A stretch of DNA of 64,000 bases from Shewanella psychromarinicola (GTDB lineage Bacteria; Pseudomonadota; Gammaproteobacteria; Enterobacterales; Shewanellaceae). This document shows, one piece after another, positions 18,129 to 27,689 of the stretch (position 1 is the first letter of the stretch; every line of letters begins with the position of its first letter). The notes below the pieces were generated by a model that saw nothing but the letters and a program-made list of their open reading frames with translations, made no database searches and was not told the DNA's origin. The DNA lies in the NCBI RefSeq assembly GCF_003855155.1, contig NZ_CP034073.1, forward strand, positions 2,542,001 to 2,606,000, written 5' to 3'. Position numbers and translations under genes: made by a program.

Positions 18129-19715
18129 GTGAGTAAACCCTTTACCGATATTGATGGACCCGCACTTGAATCGTTGATATCGCGAGTCAGTGAGGCCAAA
18201 GAGAACAACCTCGCGTTAAGTCCAGAGGATTGTCAGTTATTACTTGATGCGTTGCTGACGTTAGCGAGCATGCAAGACCGGTTAGCCCACCATGATGTCA
18301 CAGTGCATAAACTGCGAAAATTGTTGGGTATTGAAAAGTCATCTGAAAAGCTTGCCAGTGTACTTAAGCAAGCGAGAGCATCCGGTAAGAAAAGCAAAAA
18401 CCGTCAACACGATGAAGGTGAAGGTTTTACACCTGTTAAGCCCGTCGTTATCGTTCACGCAATGACAGATGTGGCTAAAGGTGATACCTGTACGGAGTGC
18501 TTAACCGGTAAAGTGTATAAAACTGAGCCTGGTAGCTTACTGCGTATTACAGGGCAAAGCCCGTTCAAGCCTGAGCAGCATGTGATGGAGCGTCTTCGCT
18601 GTAATACTTGCGGTGCTTATTTCAGTGCGCCTCTGCCGGATGACGTCTTAGTCGATGGTGAAAGCCAGCAAAAATATGGTTACTCTGCGCGGTCATTGAT
18701 GGCCATTTACAAATACTTTGCAGGATTGCCTTTTTATCGTCAGTGCAGTATTCAAAAGCTACTGGGGGTAAAAATTACCGCTTCAACGGTCTTTGACCAA
18801 GTTGAGCGGGTTTGTAATGATATTTACCCTGTGTACCAGCAGCTTTTTAATGTAGCCTCAGACGCCGAACATTATTATCTGGATGACACGACGCACCGCA
18901 TTTTAGACGCTAAACCGGTCGAGAAAGCCGTCCGCAATAGCGATAAAATACGACTGCGTAGCGGTATTTATACCTCAGGGGTTATCGCCACACTGAAAGA
19001 TAATAATACCATCGTCTTGTTTGAAACCAACATCGGCCACGCAGGTGAATTCATTGACAGCATTTTGCATAAACGCAGTCAGTTATGTGATAAGCCCGTC
19101 ATCATGAGTGATGCATTACCGAGTAATCGTCCCACGGCAAGAGAGGCTACAATGTCACTGTGTAACAGCCACGCCAGACGACAATTTGTCGATGTGATTA
19201 ATCATTTTCCTGAGGAAGTTGAGTATGTGCTCAAACGCTATGGAGAAATATGGGGGAATGATGATTTTGCTAAAAGCGAAAAACTATCCCCTGTGGCCAG
19301 GCTTGCTTATCATCAGGCTCACTCATTGCCCATCATGGAAGACATTAAATCATGGGGCGAAGCGCATATCGCCAACGAAACGGTCGAAGAAAATAGTGGT
19401 CTGGGCAAAGCAATCCGCTATTTCCTTAAACACTATGTTGGCCTCAGTTATTTTTGCAGCATGAAAGGCGTGAAAATCGATAATAACCGTATAGAATCGA
19501 TGCTAAAAATCATCGTGCGAGACAGAAAAAATGCGATGTTCCACAAAACATTACTGGGGGCAACGATTGGTGATGTGGTTACCTCAGTTATCGCAACGGC
19601 AAGTGAAGCGGGTATTAATGTCTTTGATTACTTCACCACATTGCAGCAGGAAAGTGCGCAGGTAAAAGCCCACCCAGAAAATGACTTACCGTGGAATTAT
19701 ATCACCAAAAGTTAA
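18129..19715 (+). CDS. tnpC: IS66 transposase TnpC
   Basis: This 528-residue DDE transposase has an N-terminal coiled region, then a zinc-finger-like CTECLTG...CNTCGAY segment. The catalytic domain includes YYLDDTTHRI, IMSDALPSN and the C-terminal NNRIESMLKIIVRDRKNAMF. It differs from copy B (42271-43857) by only a few residues (I/T after DK, E/A in EEVEYV, S/R in GLSYF). It appears intact and probably active if the accessory proteins suffice. Confidence 0.95.
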   Translation: MSKPFTDIDGPALESLISRVSEAKENNLALSPEDCQLLLDALLTLASMQDRLAHHDVTVHKLRKLLGIEKSSEKLASVLKQARASGKKSKNRQHDEGEGFTPVKPVVIVHAMTDVAKGDTCTECLTGKVYKTEPGSLLRITGQSPFKPEQHVMERLRCNTCGAYFSAPLPDDVLVDGESQQKYGYSARSLMAIYKYFAGLPFYRQCSIQKLLGVKITASTVFDQVERVCNDIYPVYQQLFNVASDAEHYYLDDTTHRILDAKPVEKAVRNSDKIRLRSGIYTSGVIATLKDNNTIVLFETNIGHAGEFIDSILHKRSQLCDKPVIMSDALPSNRPTAREATMSLCNSHARRQFVDVINHFPEEVEYVLKRYGEIWGNDDFAKSEKLSPVARLAYHQAHSLPIMEDIKSWGEAHIANETVEENSGLGKAIRYFLKHYVGLSYFCSMKGVKIDNNRIESMLKIIVRDRKNAMFHKTLLGATIGDVVTSVIATASEAGINVFDYFTTLQQESAQVKAHPENDLPWNYITKS

Positions 19716-19894
19716 GTCATTTAGATAAACCCCACCTAAACAGATTAACGTAGGCTTAACCGCCTAGGTCAAGCTGTGCCTGTAAATTGATGTTGTCACG
19801 CTATACTGCCGTAAGCTCACAGTACAATGGTCGAGAATGCTGCTTGTATGATGAACTACTCGTAGCTAAAGCTATCGAGTTTCCAAGACAAAAA

Positions 19895-21385
19895 CTAAGT
19901 TAATGTCCCTTGTTGTAAGAAAGCTTGGTACACAGCGTGCCGCCTGATGGTGGTCTTACGTCGGCTTGTTTGCGTTAGCAAACAAGGTGACATTTCCGAA
20001 GAAACAGCCTCTAACTTTCCTGATTTTTTAACTGATGACAGTTCGCTCACCAGTGGCGGTGATACCGCCTTTTTCTTCCTGATTGCAGTATTCTTACGAG
20101 TTTTTGCTTTATCAGCAAACTTAGACTCTTTGATGTAAGGTACTGCACGTTGTGCTATTACTATCGCTGCATTTTCGTCAGCGTTAAATGTACCACACCC
20201 GTTTAGACAAACCAGCGTAGCTTGGTTTGGTCTGACGGTGTGTTTCTTTTTGCAAATGTGACACGTTCGTGACGTGTAAGCAGGGTTTATTGCTACGACG
20301 GCTTTGCCGTAGTCGTTCGCTTTGTACGTAATAAACATACCAAGCCTGCCGAGAGATACATTAAGTAAAGAGCGGTTTAGACCACTCTTTGCTCTACCAT
20401 TATTCTTGATAAATTTACGACCTGTTGAGTCACGCTTAGGCTTCGCCTTGCGCGTCATATTGGTCAGCTTTAAATCTTCTAAGCTAATAATAGGTTTGGC
20501 TTGTATAACAATTTCTTTAGAAATTGTATGGCAAAAGTTCTCACGAACATTAGCTGTTTTGCTATCTAATTTAGAAATTTTAGTCGCTAAATTTTGTTGT
20601 GACTTAGACTCACAGCGGTGCTTGTTTTTATTTTTGTTTAAGCGTTTTTTACTCGCTAAAAGGCGCTGATAATGCGCTTTTTTCTTAGCGATAGCTTTCA
20701 GTTTAGCAACTTGTGCTGGATTATAAGCGTAGCGTGCGCCCTCACTTGTACAAGCAGGGAGAACAACACCACGGTCGATGCCCGTGATTTGCGCAAGCAA
20801 ATCATCGTCATTGTATTCTACAAAGCCATTAAGTAATTCTTCGTTTGTGGGTGAGTCTACACCGTCGTTATACGAACCCGAGAAAGTAAACTTATTGCCT
20901 AATCTTGAGATCCTAAACTGTTTATAAAGTTGATCTGGTACGTAATCCAGTTGAATTGAAAACAACTTTTGCCGTTTCTTGGTCGCATTATCAAAGATGG
21001 TTAAGAGCGTTTTACTTTCGCCTAACGGCTCAAGCATAAACAGCTCTTTTGTGATCAAAGCACTGCGTTTTTTGCCGCGCCCCTTTTGCTTAGGAAACTT
21101 ACGTAAACCTTTGCGTGAAGCTTCTACGTCAGCAAATACAAGGCTTGCTGCGTTACGCATTATCTGCACAGGAATTGCCTTTAAAAAAGGCAGTTCCTTA
21201 TTTGTGCGTATGTGGCTGTAGGCTTGATTAATCTGGTCGCCCTTGCTTTCAGCAAGCAGACCAACATACTCTGATCTTTTTTGATTACGCATTACGTTAG
21301 AAGCACCGATCCACTGAGCAAAACAAGTAGCCTGACGGCTACTTGTTTTGTCAGAGATATTGATACTAAAACCGCGTATTGCCAT
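19895..21385 (-). CDS. tnpB: TnpB RNA-guided nuclease
   Basis: At 496 residues it is longer than typical TnpB proteins (about 370-450), with a lysine- and serine-rich tail after the nuclease core. The RuvC-like residues are Asp about 203 (TGIDRGVV), Glu about 302 (SLEDLKL) and Asp about 402 (FNADENAAIVIA). The zinc-binding pairs are CHICKKKH and CLNGC. Members of the family use an omega RNA from the element's right end to cut target DNA and favour element retention. Here that RNA would be read leftwards through about 19840-19950. The protein looks active; activity is inferred. Confidence 0.9.
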   Translation of the reverse strand: MAIRGFSINISDKTSSRQATCFAQWIGASNVMRNQKRSEYVGLLAESKGDQINQAYSHIRTNKELPFLKAIPVQIMRNAASLVFADVEASRKGLRKFPKQKGRGKKRSALITKELFMLEPLGESKTLLTIFDNATKKRQKLFSIQLDYVPDQLYKQFRISRLGNKFTFSGSYNDGVDSPTNEELLNGFVEYNDDDLLAQITGIDRGVVLPACTSEGARYAYNPAQVAKLKAIAKKKAHYQRLLASKKRLNKNKNKHRCESKSQQNLATKISKLDSKTANVRENFCHTISKEIVIQAKPIISLEDLKLTNMTRKAKPKRDSTGRKFIKNNGRAKSGLNRSLLNVSLGRLGMFITYKANDYGKAVVAINPAYTSRTCHICKKKHTVRPNQATLVCLNGCGTFNADENAAIVIAQRAVPYIKESKFADKAKTRKNTAIRKKKAVSPPLVSELSSVKKSGKLEAVSSEMSPCLLTQTSRRKTTIRRHAVYQAFLQQGTLT

Positions 21386-21458
21386 GCGTAAGCTACCTTG
21401 TAATGTGTTTATAAACAGACTAGACTACTTTGCATAGCAAATCAAGCGTGAGGTTTAT

Positions 21459-21908
21459 ATGTACGAGTGGAGAACAGGACGCAGTTGCATCTATAAAAAC
21501 CAAGTCCATCTAGTCTTTGTTGCGAAATACAGAAGAGCGGTTTTTACTTTAGAAATGGGAGAGCGTCTTCGAGAGGTGTTTTCCGAGACTTGCCTACAAA
21601 TGCAATGTGAGTTAATGGAATACAGTTTTGAAGCTGACCACGTACACTTAATGGTGCAGGTACACCCCAAAGTGGCTGTATCAAATCTAGTTGGAAAACT
21701 AAAAGGTAAATCTAGTTATGTACTTCGCAGAGAGTTTTGGGAAAGTATTCGTACCAAACTTTGGGGTAGTAAATTTTGGTCACCAAGCTATTGTGTAGTT
21801 TCATGTGGTGGCGGAAATTTGGAACAGGTAGGTGCTTATATTGACAATCAGAAGAAGCCTCCCTCTGATAAATCCATTAAGCAAAGCAAAGCAATAAGCA
21901 AACAGTAA
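21459..21908 (+). CDS. tnpA: IS200/IS605 TnpA Y1 transposase
   Basis: This 149-residue HUH enzyme has the metal-binding motif DHVHLMV (H61, H63) and the catalytic tyrosine Y127 in VGAYIDNQ, the position expected for the family. A GAGG precedes the ATG. It should excise and insert the element as single-stranded DNA using the end hairpins. A 7-bp stem (GTAAAGC / GCTTTAC, 21905-21921) at the stop codon may end its transcript. Confidence 0.93.
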   Translation: MYEWRTGRSCIYKNQVHLVFVAKYRRAVFTLEMGERLREVFSETCLQMQCELMEYSFEADHVHLMVQVHPKVAVSNLVGKLKGKSSYVLRREFWESIRTKLWGSKFWSPSYCVVSCGGGNLEQVGAYIDNQKKPPSDKSIKQSKAISKQ

Positions 21909-21953
21909 AGCTTCGCTTTACGCAAGGCTTAACTCGCAGCTAAAGCAAGCGAG

Positions 21954-22382
21954 AATGCGCCCTAAAAATGTTCAATAGCGCAATAGAATCAAGTATTTTG
22001 ATATCTATCATCATACCAGTAACGATTTAATAAGAGGGGCTGTAAACATTTATTCTTCACCATTAATCTAGCAATCAAAAAGTTTCATCATTTTTCCACA
22101 ATGGATAAAAATAACGACATTTATCCAGCGATTACTGACAGCGTTAGTACATATCAGACTGGCATCTAACAATCCTTCGGTAATCAGCTTGCCACAGCTG
22201 GCTTGGCTCAAATCAAGACAAAACCCAGAATATATAAACTCGTATTTTATTGTCTTTTTAAATCAAGTTATCGGTTTTCTCGATCTTTCGACAGCTATTT
22301 AACGACTGTTTTTTGAATAACAACTCAGTATATTAAAACGCTAGTATACCTATATTAGTATCTGGTCAATTTGGAGAGAGCA
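21954..22382. other. Intergenic region upstream of the P-type ATPase
   Basis: No gene, remnant or strong hairpin was recognised. The stretch is AT-rich and presumably carries the ATPase promoter near its right end. The ATPase Shine-Dalgarno GGAGAG is at 22373-22378. Confidence 0.4.
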
Positions 22383-25115
22383 ATGGAACTCAAGTCGACA
22401 TGGCACGACCAAAGTACTGACAGCGTGGCGTCTTCGTTAGCGACAAACGTTAAAGAAGGTCTCAGTTTAGATGAGATTATTGAAAGGCGCGAGCAGTTTG
22501 GCCACAACAAAATTACTGAGCATAAAGGCACCGGTCCGCTGAAACGTTTTTTACTACAGTTTAATCAACCGCTTGTTTATATTTTACTGGCGGCATGCGT
22601 GGTTACCTTGCTGCTGCACGAGTGGGTTGACTCGGCCGTTATATTTGCAGTGGTTTTGGTTAACGCTATTATTGGCTTTGTACAAGAATCGAAGGCCTTA
22701 AATGCAATAAATTCACTTTCTAACTCGGTAAAGACAAAAACAACCGTATTACGCGCTGGCAAACGTCAAGAAATATTAGCTGAAGAATTGGTGCTAGGCG
22801 ATGTTGTCATATTACAAGCAGGCGATAAAACACCTGCAGACCTTCGCTTAATCAAAATACGCGACTTAAAAATTGATGAATCGTCACTTACTGGCGAATC
22901 GTTACCGACCGAGAAAGACGTATCCACGTTATCTGAAAAATGCTTATTAGGCGATAGACGTAATATGGCCTTTTCTTCTACACTAGTGACCTACGGCACT
23001 GGCATAGGTGTTGTTGTGCACATCGGTGATAATACAGAAATCGGTAAAATTTCTGAAATGATTGCCACCACTGAAACGCTCGATACCCCACTTACCAAAC
23101 GAATTGCGAGTTTTAGCCATGTGCTGCTTTATGCCATTCTTGGACTAGCGTCCCTCACCGTATTTATTGGCTGGCTCCACGGCAGACCCCTAATTGATAC
23201 CTTTATGGCAGCGGTTGCACTTGCCGTAGGTGCGATTCCAGAAGGCCTGCCCGCTGCGGTGACTATCATGCTGGCAATTGGCGTATCTCGAATGGCAAAA
23301 AAAAACGCCGTAATACGCAACTTACCCGCGGTTGAGACTTTAGGCAGCACCACGGTAATTTGTTCCGACAAAACCGGTACCCTTACTAAAAACCAAATGA
23401 CGGTTACCGATATATGGGCTGGAGGCCGCAGCTTTAGTGTTAGCGGAAGTGGTTATGATCCACACGGAGAATTTAATGACGGCGGTAAGGTAGCAACTTT
23501 GCCTACTATTTCAGCCGGATTCACCACCTTAAAAGCGGGTTTTTTATGTAATGATGCGCTAGTCAACGCTCCTGACCTTACGCTCGAAAAATCGCATCAG
23601 CAATGGACTATTACTGGTGACCCTACAGAAGCTGCTTTAATTGTTTCGGCTGCCAAGGCGGGTATTAACGAAAGCCAGCTTACGCAGAATCGTTTAGACA
23701 TAATCCCTTTTCAATCAGAATATCAGTACATGGCAATTTTAAATGCTGAAGAAGAAGGTAATGTTGTTTACATGAAAGGCTCTATTGAGAGTATTTTACC
23801 AAAATGTATTTGTATGCTCGATCATAATGGTGAACAGGTTGAACTTGCCAATGATCGTATTCATCAGCAGGTGCAAGAAATGGCCAGTCGCGGCTTGCGC
23901 GTGCTGGCGTTTGCACGCAAGCGAGTAGACTCAAATAGCAGTAGTATTAGCCACGAATTTCTAGCTCAAAATTTAGAGTTTCTGGGATTACAAGCGATGA
24001 TAGACCCGCCTCGTCCAGAAGCGATAGAGGCCGTAAAAGCCTGCTACCTTGCTGGTATTGATGTGAAAATGATCACCGGCGATCATGCTTTGACGGCTAC
24101 TAGCATCGCTCATCAGCTTACTATTGTAGACAACGCTAGCGGCAATGCCACTATTACAGGTCAAGAGCTGGCACTGCTTACGCATGACGAACTGATGAAA
24201 GCCGCACTAACATTCAAAGTATTTGCTCGGGTCACTCCTGAAAATAAATTACAACTTGTAAAGGCCCTACAAGCGCAAGATCAAGTGGTTGCAATGACCG
24301 GCGATGGTGTAAATGATGCACCTGCATTGAGGCGTGCTGACATTGGCGTTGCCATGGCATTAAACGGCACGGAAGTAGCACGCGATGCGGCCGACATGAT
24401 GCTTACCGATGACAACTTTGCAACCGTAAGAGATGCTGTAGAAGAAGGACGAGGCGTTTTTGATAACTTAAAAAAATTCATCGTATGGACGCTACCGACC
24501 AACGGCGGCGAAGGCTTAGTCATTCTTGTCGCTGTTATTTTAGGTGTATCGCTACCGCTGTTGCCCGTACATATTCTTTGGATAAATATGACGACGGCTA
24601 TTTTCTTAGGCTTAATGCTTGCTTTTGAACCGAAAGAAAAAGGTATTATGCTGCGCCCACCTAATATCCCAAATGCGCCTATTATCGACAGTATATTATT
24701 ATGGCGTATTGTGTTGGTGTCATCTTTATTGTGCATCACGGCTTTTGGTCTTTACGAATTAGAGTTGAGTCTGGGTGCCAGCGAAGAGCAAGCCCAAACC
24801 GTGGCGGTTGCCATGTTTGTGGTCGGCGAGGCCTTCTATCTATTGAACTGTCGCTCGTTTGAACGGTCGATTTTCTCAGTGGGTTTATTTAGCAATCCTT
24901 GGATTTGGTTTGGTATAATCATTATGGCAGTACTTCAGGGCTTGTTTACCTATTTGCCGATAATGAATGCATGGTTTAATTCTGCCCCAATAGACCTCTA
25001 TTCATGGATTCGAGTGTTCTCCTGTGGTGCCCTTATATCCGTTATTGTGGGCGCCGAGAAGCGCTGGCGTTTTACAAAGAAACACCAAGTAACAACAGCG
25101 GTAACAGCAGGCTAA
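22383..25115 (+). CDS. P-type (P2) cation-transporting ATPase
   Basis: From ATG 22383 (GGAGAG 4 nt upstream; the in-frame TTG at 22371 is less likely) the product is 910 residues. It shows the N-terminal cation-ATPase domain and the actuator TGES (about residues 168-171). The TM4 motif IPEGLP is followed by the phosphorylation site DKTGTLT (Asp 329) and the hinge MTGDGVNDAPAL. A C-terminal bundle of about six helices ends the protein. The TM4 motif and overall plan fit Ca2+- or Na+/K+-type P2 pumps, not heavy-metal P1 pumps, as there is no CPC. The ion is not determined. It stands alone, with an IS3 remnant starting 1 bp after its stop codon. Confidence 0.93.
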   Translation: MELKSTWHDQSTDSVASSLATNVKEGLSLDEIIERREQFGHNKITEHKGTGPLKRFLLQFNQPLVYILLAACVVTLLLHEWVDSAVIFAVVLVNAIIGFVQESKALNAINSLSNSVKTKTTVLRAGKRQEILAEELVLGDVVILQAGDKTPADLRLIKIRDLKIDESSLTGESLPTEKDVSTLSEKCLLGDRRNMAFSSTLVTYGTGIGVVVHIGDNTEIGKISEMIATTETLDTPLTKRIASFSHVLLYAILGLASLTVFIGWLHGRPLIDTFMAAVALAVGAIPEGLPAAVTIMLAIGVSRMAKKNAVIRNLPAVETLGSTTVICSDKTGTLTKNQMTVTDIWAGGRSFSVSGSGYDPHGEFNDGGKVATLPTISAGFTTLKAGFLCNDALVNAPDLTLEKSHQQWTITGDPTEAALIVSAAKAGINESQLTQNRLDIIPFQSEYQYMAILNAEEEGNVVYMKGSIESILPKCICMLDHNGEQVELANDRIHQQVQEMASRGLRVLAFARKRVDSNSSSISHEFLAQNLEFLGLQAMIDPPRPEAIEAVKACYLAGIDVKMITGDHALTATSIAHQLTIVDNASGNATITGQELALLTHDELMKAALTFKVFARVTPENKLQLVKALQAQDQVVAMTGDGVNDAPALRRADIGVAMALNGTEVARDAADMMLTDDNFATVRDAVEEGRGVFDNLKKFIVWTLPTNGGEGLVILVAVILGVSLPLLPVHILWINMTTAIFLGLMLAFEPKEKGIMLRPPNIPNAPIIDSILLWRIVLVSSLLCITAFGLYELELSLGASEEQAQTVAVAMFVVGEAFYLLNCRSFERSIFSVGLFSNPWIWFGIIIMAVLQGLFTYLPIMNAWFNSAPIDLYSWIRVFSCGALISVIVGAEKRWRFTKKHQVTTAVTAG

Positions 25116-25116
25116 A

Positions 25117-25858
25117 ATGTTAAATCATGCACAGATCATTAGCAGAGCAGTCGCGTTAGGTGCGAGGCAAGATAGGGCATGTGAAGTTTGGGTTATCAAC
25201 AACAACCTTACCGCATTGGCGAGTAGAAGGTTCAATTGGCTCAGAGAAAAGGCTTGCAGCGATGAGGCCGGAGCCGTTGAATAAACTAAGCGAGAGCAAA
25301 AGAAAGGCAGTGACTGACCTTGGTAATGAGAATGAGTTTGCCTCATTACCACTATAGCTAACAGATGAGAGTATATCGCCTCGAGATCTGAGTTTTATTG
25401 TATATTGAAATCGGCTATATATGCTGCACCACCGAGGCAAAGCTCAACCGTGAAATAACAATAAAAAACCGATGAGCTACACGGCTAAAAAAGCGAATGA
25501 GGTGTGGAGTTGGGATACCAGCTGCTTACTGACAAGGTTTTTGGGTCAACACTATTATCGGTATATGACAGAAGATATATACAGCTATAAAGTGGTTGGG
25601 AAGTGCACCACAATGAAACAGGTGACCACACTGTAGGGCTACTAAACGTTGAGTTTGGACAGAAACATGGTTGAAGAGAAATTTGGTGTTGCATTCAGTT
25701 AACCGTGCGCCCGTGAAAAGCTTAACGATGCGAGCCAAGATATACGATTTAGGTGTTGTTACCTCTCGCAATCACCCTCGATGGCCATCAGAAGGTTTTA
25801 ACAGAAAATGGTTAAAAGAATTTGTCAGTAGGTACAACAAATACTTCTTTTTTTGCTA
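25117..25858 (+). pseudogene. IS3-family transposase OrfB, heavily degraded
   Basis: Pieces in several frames rebuild an IS3-type OrfB: AQIISRAVALGARQDRACEV, LSTTTLPHWRVEGS, NKLSESKRKAVTDLGNENEF, ANEVWSWDTS, and LVLHSVNRAPVKSLTMRAK followed by YDLGVVTSRN. Frameshifts and stops break every part of the integrase core. The catalytic Asp expected in the HSDNG-type motif is changed to Val (HSVNRAP). The remnant lies between the P-type ATPase and the idi gene and ends 6 bp short of idi. Confidence 0.8.
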
Positions 25859-25863
25859 AACTC

Positions 25864-26886
25864 TCAAATTCTTTGGTTAAAACTTTTTTGAAGAGTCGCC
25901 TTACGTAAATCTGATAATTTTTGACTGCCGGTTAAAAACATTGCCCAGCGTAACTGTTCTTCAACAATCGAAATTTTTTCGATAACAGCTTCTGTTGATA
26001 TTAAGGCTGGAGCTAGAAATGGTTGAGCTAAAGCTGTCATCTTTGCTCCTAATCGAATACAAATAGCTATATGCAAGCCATTACGCACTCCACCTGAGCC
26101 AATGAAATTTAAGCTTGGGCACGCTGCATGCACTGCAGGCAGTATTTCAACCGTGTCCATACCCCATTCAAGAAAGGCACTCGCGATTTCTCGTTCTCGT
26201 TCAGATCCGTTTCGACTTAATTCAATACTTGCCCAGTTAGTACCGCCGCGTCCAGCAATTTCAATCCATTTAATACCAGCATCCATTAACTTTTTAACGC
26301 TATTAGGACCCATACCTGCACCCACTTCTTTAACGATGACAGGTACGTTAAGTTTGTCAGCACAGTGTTGAATCGCTTCTAATACCTTATTCCAATCCCG
26401 ATCGCCATCTGGCTGTATTAGTTCCTGAAGAGGGTTGAGGTGGATGACTAGCGCATTTGCTTCGACCGAGTCCACCGCACGTTTTGCTAAGTCTAAGCCA
26501 TGTTGCTGCAATTGAGTGGCACCTACGTTGCCAAGCACAATAGCTGAAGGAGCCCATCGCCTAACATTTTGTGGTAAACCGCGTTCCAGTGCCGCTCGTT
26601 GAGAGCCGAGTGACATTGGAATGTTACAAGTCTGAGCAGCTTCGGCGAGATGTTGATTAATCATCTCACCATTATCGCAACCACCTGTCATGGCGCCAAT
26701 CATAAATGGCGCCGCCACGCGTCTGTCTAAAAAATCGCTGTTGAATTCGACATCTTGGAGAGATATTTGGGGGAGTGGATTAGGCTCAAATCGTATACGA
26801 TCAAACCCAGCACCTTGGCTAGCCTGATGTGAAGACTGTAATGCAAGTGCAATATGGTCTGCTTTGCGGGTACTAATATCCGTCAT
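25864..26886 (-). CDS. idi: Type 2 isopentenyl-diphosphate delta-isomerase
   Basis: This 340-residue FMN-dependent enzyme interconverts IPP and DMAPP. Family features include the N-terminal RKADHIALAL, FMIGAMTGG, the substrate-site stretch NIPMSLGSQRAALE, VIHLNPLQELIQPDGD, VIVKEVGAGMG and the flavin phosphate-binding FIGSGGVRNGL. It is the last gene of the retinal operon; its start overlaps the blh stop as ATGA. In the cassette it balances the C5 units needed for carotenoid synthesis. Confidence 0.95.
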   Translation of the reverse strand: MTDISTRKADHIALALQSSHQASQGAGFDRIRFEPNPLPQISLQDVEFNSDFLDRRVAAPFMIGAMTGGCDNGEMINQHLAEAAQTCNIPMSLGSQRAALERGLPQNVRRWAPSAIVLGNVGATQLQQHGLDLAKRAVDSVEANALVIHLNPLQELIQPDGDRDWNKVLEAIQHCADKLNVPVIVKEVGAGMGPNSVKKLMDAGIKWIEIAGRGGTNWASIELSRNGSEREREIASAFLEWGMDTVEILPAVHAACPSLNFIGSGGVRNGLHIAICIRLGAKMTALAQPFLAPALISTEAVIEKISIVEEQLRWAMFLTGSQKLSDLRKATLQKSFNQRI

Positions 26887-27689
26887 AGTGGTCTTCCTCT
26901 AGTGTAGTATTGCCTATCAGCGTAATCGACAAGTAGCATGTGGGGTAAGGTGAGTGCTGCCAGACCTATAAAGGTAACCTTTATTAATGTAATAGAAGAG
27001 GGTTCTTGATAAGAGTAAAAAATAAATCCTGCTGCTAGCCAAGAGATTACGGTATATATTGCCGCCTCAACTGCACTGCGGCGTCGCTCAGTTACGTCTA
27101 AACTATGCCACAGACGAAGTGTATGACCTTTGCTGTGCCAGAGGCAAAAGTATAACGAGAAACTAATTAATGGCGGAAGTATAAAAACTAACCCTACTAG
27201 CACCAGCAGGTTAATTAACGATTTACGATATTTAACCTGCCAATAAGCGAAGAAACAGTAACCTATTAGGCTAAGTAACCAAGGAAAAAATAAGCTGGTG
27301 ATGCAGTTCATCAATAGGCTAGCATTATCCGCACCAACCAGAATGGTAAAAATAGGCTCAACCAATATGGGATGAAGGTTGGGAATAACAATACCAACTA
27401 AACCGCCATGAGCAGCCCAAGGTAGTAAATCAGTGCCTATATCAACAATATCACTAGCACCAAAGTGCAGTGCTGATATTAATAAGAATACGCCGAGACT
27501 GGCCAGCGGGAATAACCACCAAAGCAGGGTAACTAAAGCGGCTAAAATAATATAAGTAAAGTGAAAAAGACACCATGATTGAATACCTGATGACCAACCA
27601 ATACGACGCGCAACAGCACCATCTAGCCCGCCATGGGGTACGCCAAATAATAATACAGCGCAAATAGCGAGCATATCCCAGCTTGTCAT
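26883..27689 (-). CDS. blh: Beta-carotene 15,15'-dioxygenase, Brp/Blh family
   Basis: A 268-residue, very hydrophobic integral membrane enzyme that splits beta-carotene into two retinals, giving the proteorhodopsin chromophore. The family histidine motifs are visible: GVPHGGLDGAVARR near the start, ALHFGASDI around residue 72, and LWHSKGHTLRLW around residue 170. These histidines coordinate the iron. It overlaps crtY and idi by 4 bp each (ATGA), so the three are translationally coupled. Confidence 0.93.
   Translation of the reverse strand: MTSWDMLAICAVLLFGVPHGGLDGAVARRIGWSSGIQSWCLFHFTYIILAALVTLLWWLFPLASLGVFLLISALHFGASDIVDIGTDLLPWAAHGGLVGIVIPNLHPILVEPIFTILVGADNASLLMNCITSLFFPWLLSLIGYCFFAYWQVKYRKSLINLLVLVGLVFILPPLISFSLYFCLWHSKGHTLRLWHSLDVTERRRSAVEAAIYTVISWLAAGFIFYSYQEPSSITLIKVTFIGLAALTLPHMLLVDYADRQYYTRGRPL

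Larger units (their letters stand above)
17252..19820 (+). mobile_element. IS66-family insertion sequence, copy A
   Basis: The 2569-bp element is bounded by 20-bp inverted repeats with one mismatch (GTGAGCTTACGGCAGCATAG left; complement of the right end GTGAGCTTACGGCAGTATAG). It holds tnpA, tnpB and tnpC in the usual order. The flanking octamers (TATTCTTA left, AGTACAAT right) do not match, so the expected 8-bp target duplication is missing. The right flank runs directly into an IS200/IS605 element. Confidence 0.92.
19858..21953. mobile_element. Intact IS200/IS605-family element with divergent tnpA and tnpB
   Basis: tnpB (minus) and tnpA (plus) diverge from a 73-bp gap. Similar hairpins mark the two ends: 19858-19880 begins ACTCGTAGCTAAAGC and 21933-21953 begins CTCGCAGCTAAAGC, each folding on flanking CTCG/CGAG. 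Both genes are uninterrupted and keep their catalytic residues. The exact ends are not fixed. The tnpB side lies within 40 bp of the IS66 right end. Confidence 0.85.

Noticed and set aside
17244..19828. Target-site duplication around IS66 copy A
   Set aside because: The flanking octamers TATTCTTA and AGTACAAT do not match, nor do they match the flanks of copy B in either orientation.
25125..25771. Minus-strand frames of 69-94 residues behind the P-type ATPase
   Set aside because: The plus strand of the same DNA encodes recognisable though broken IS3 transposase segments, so the minus-strand frames are by-products.
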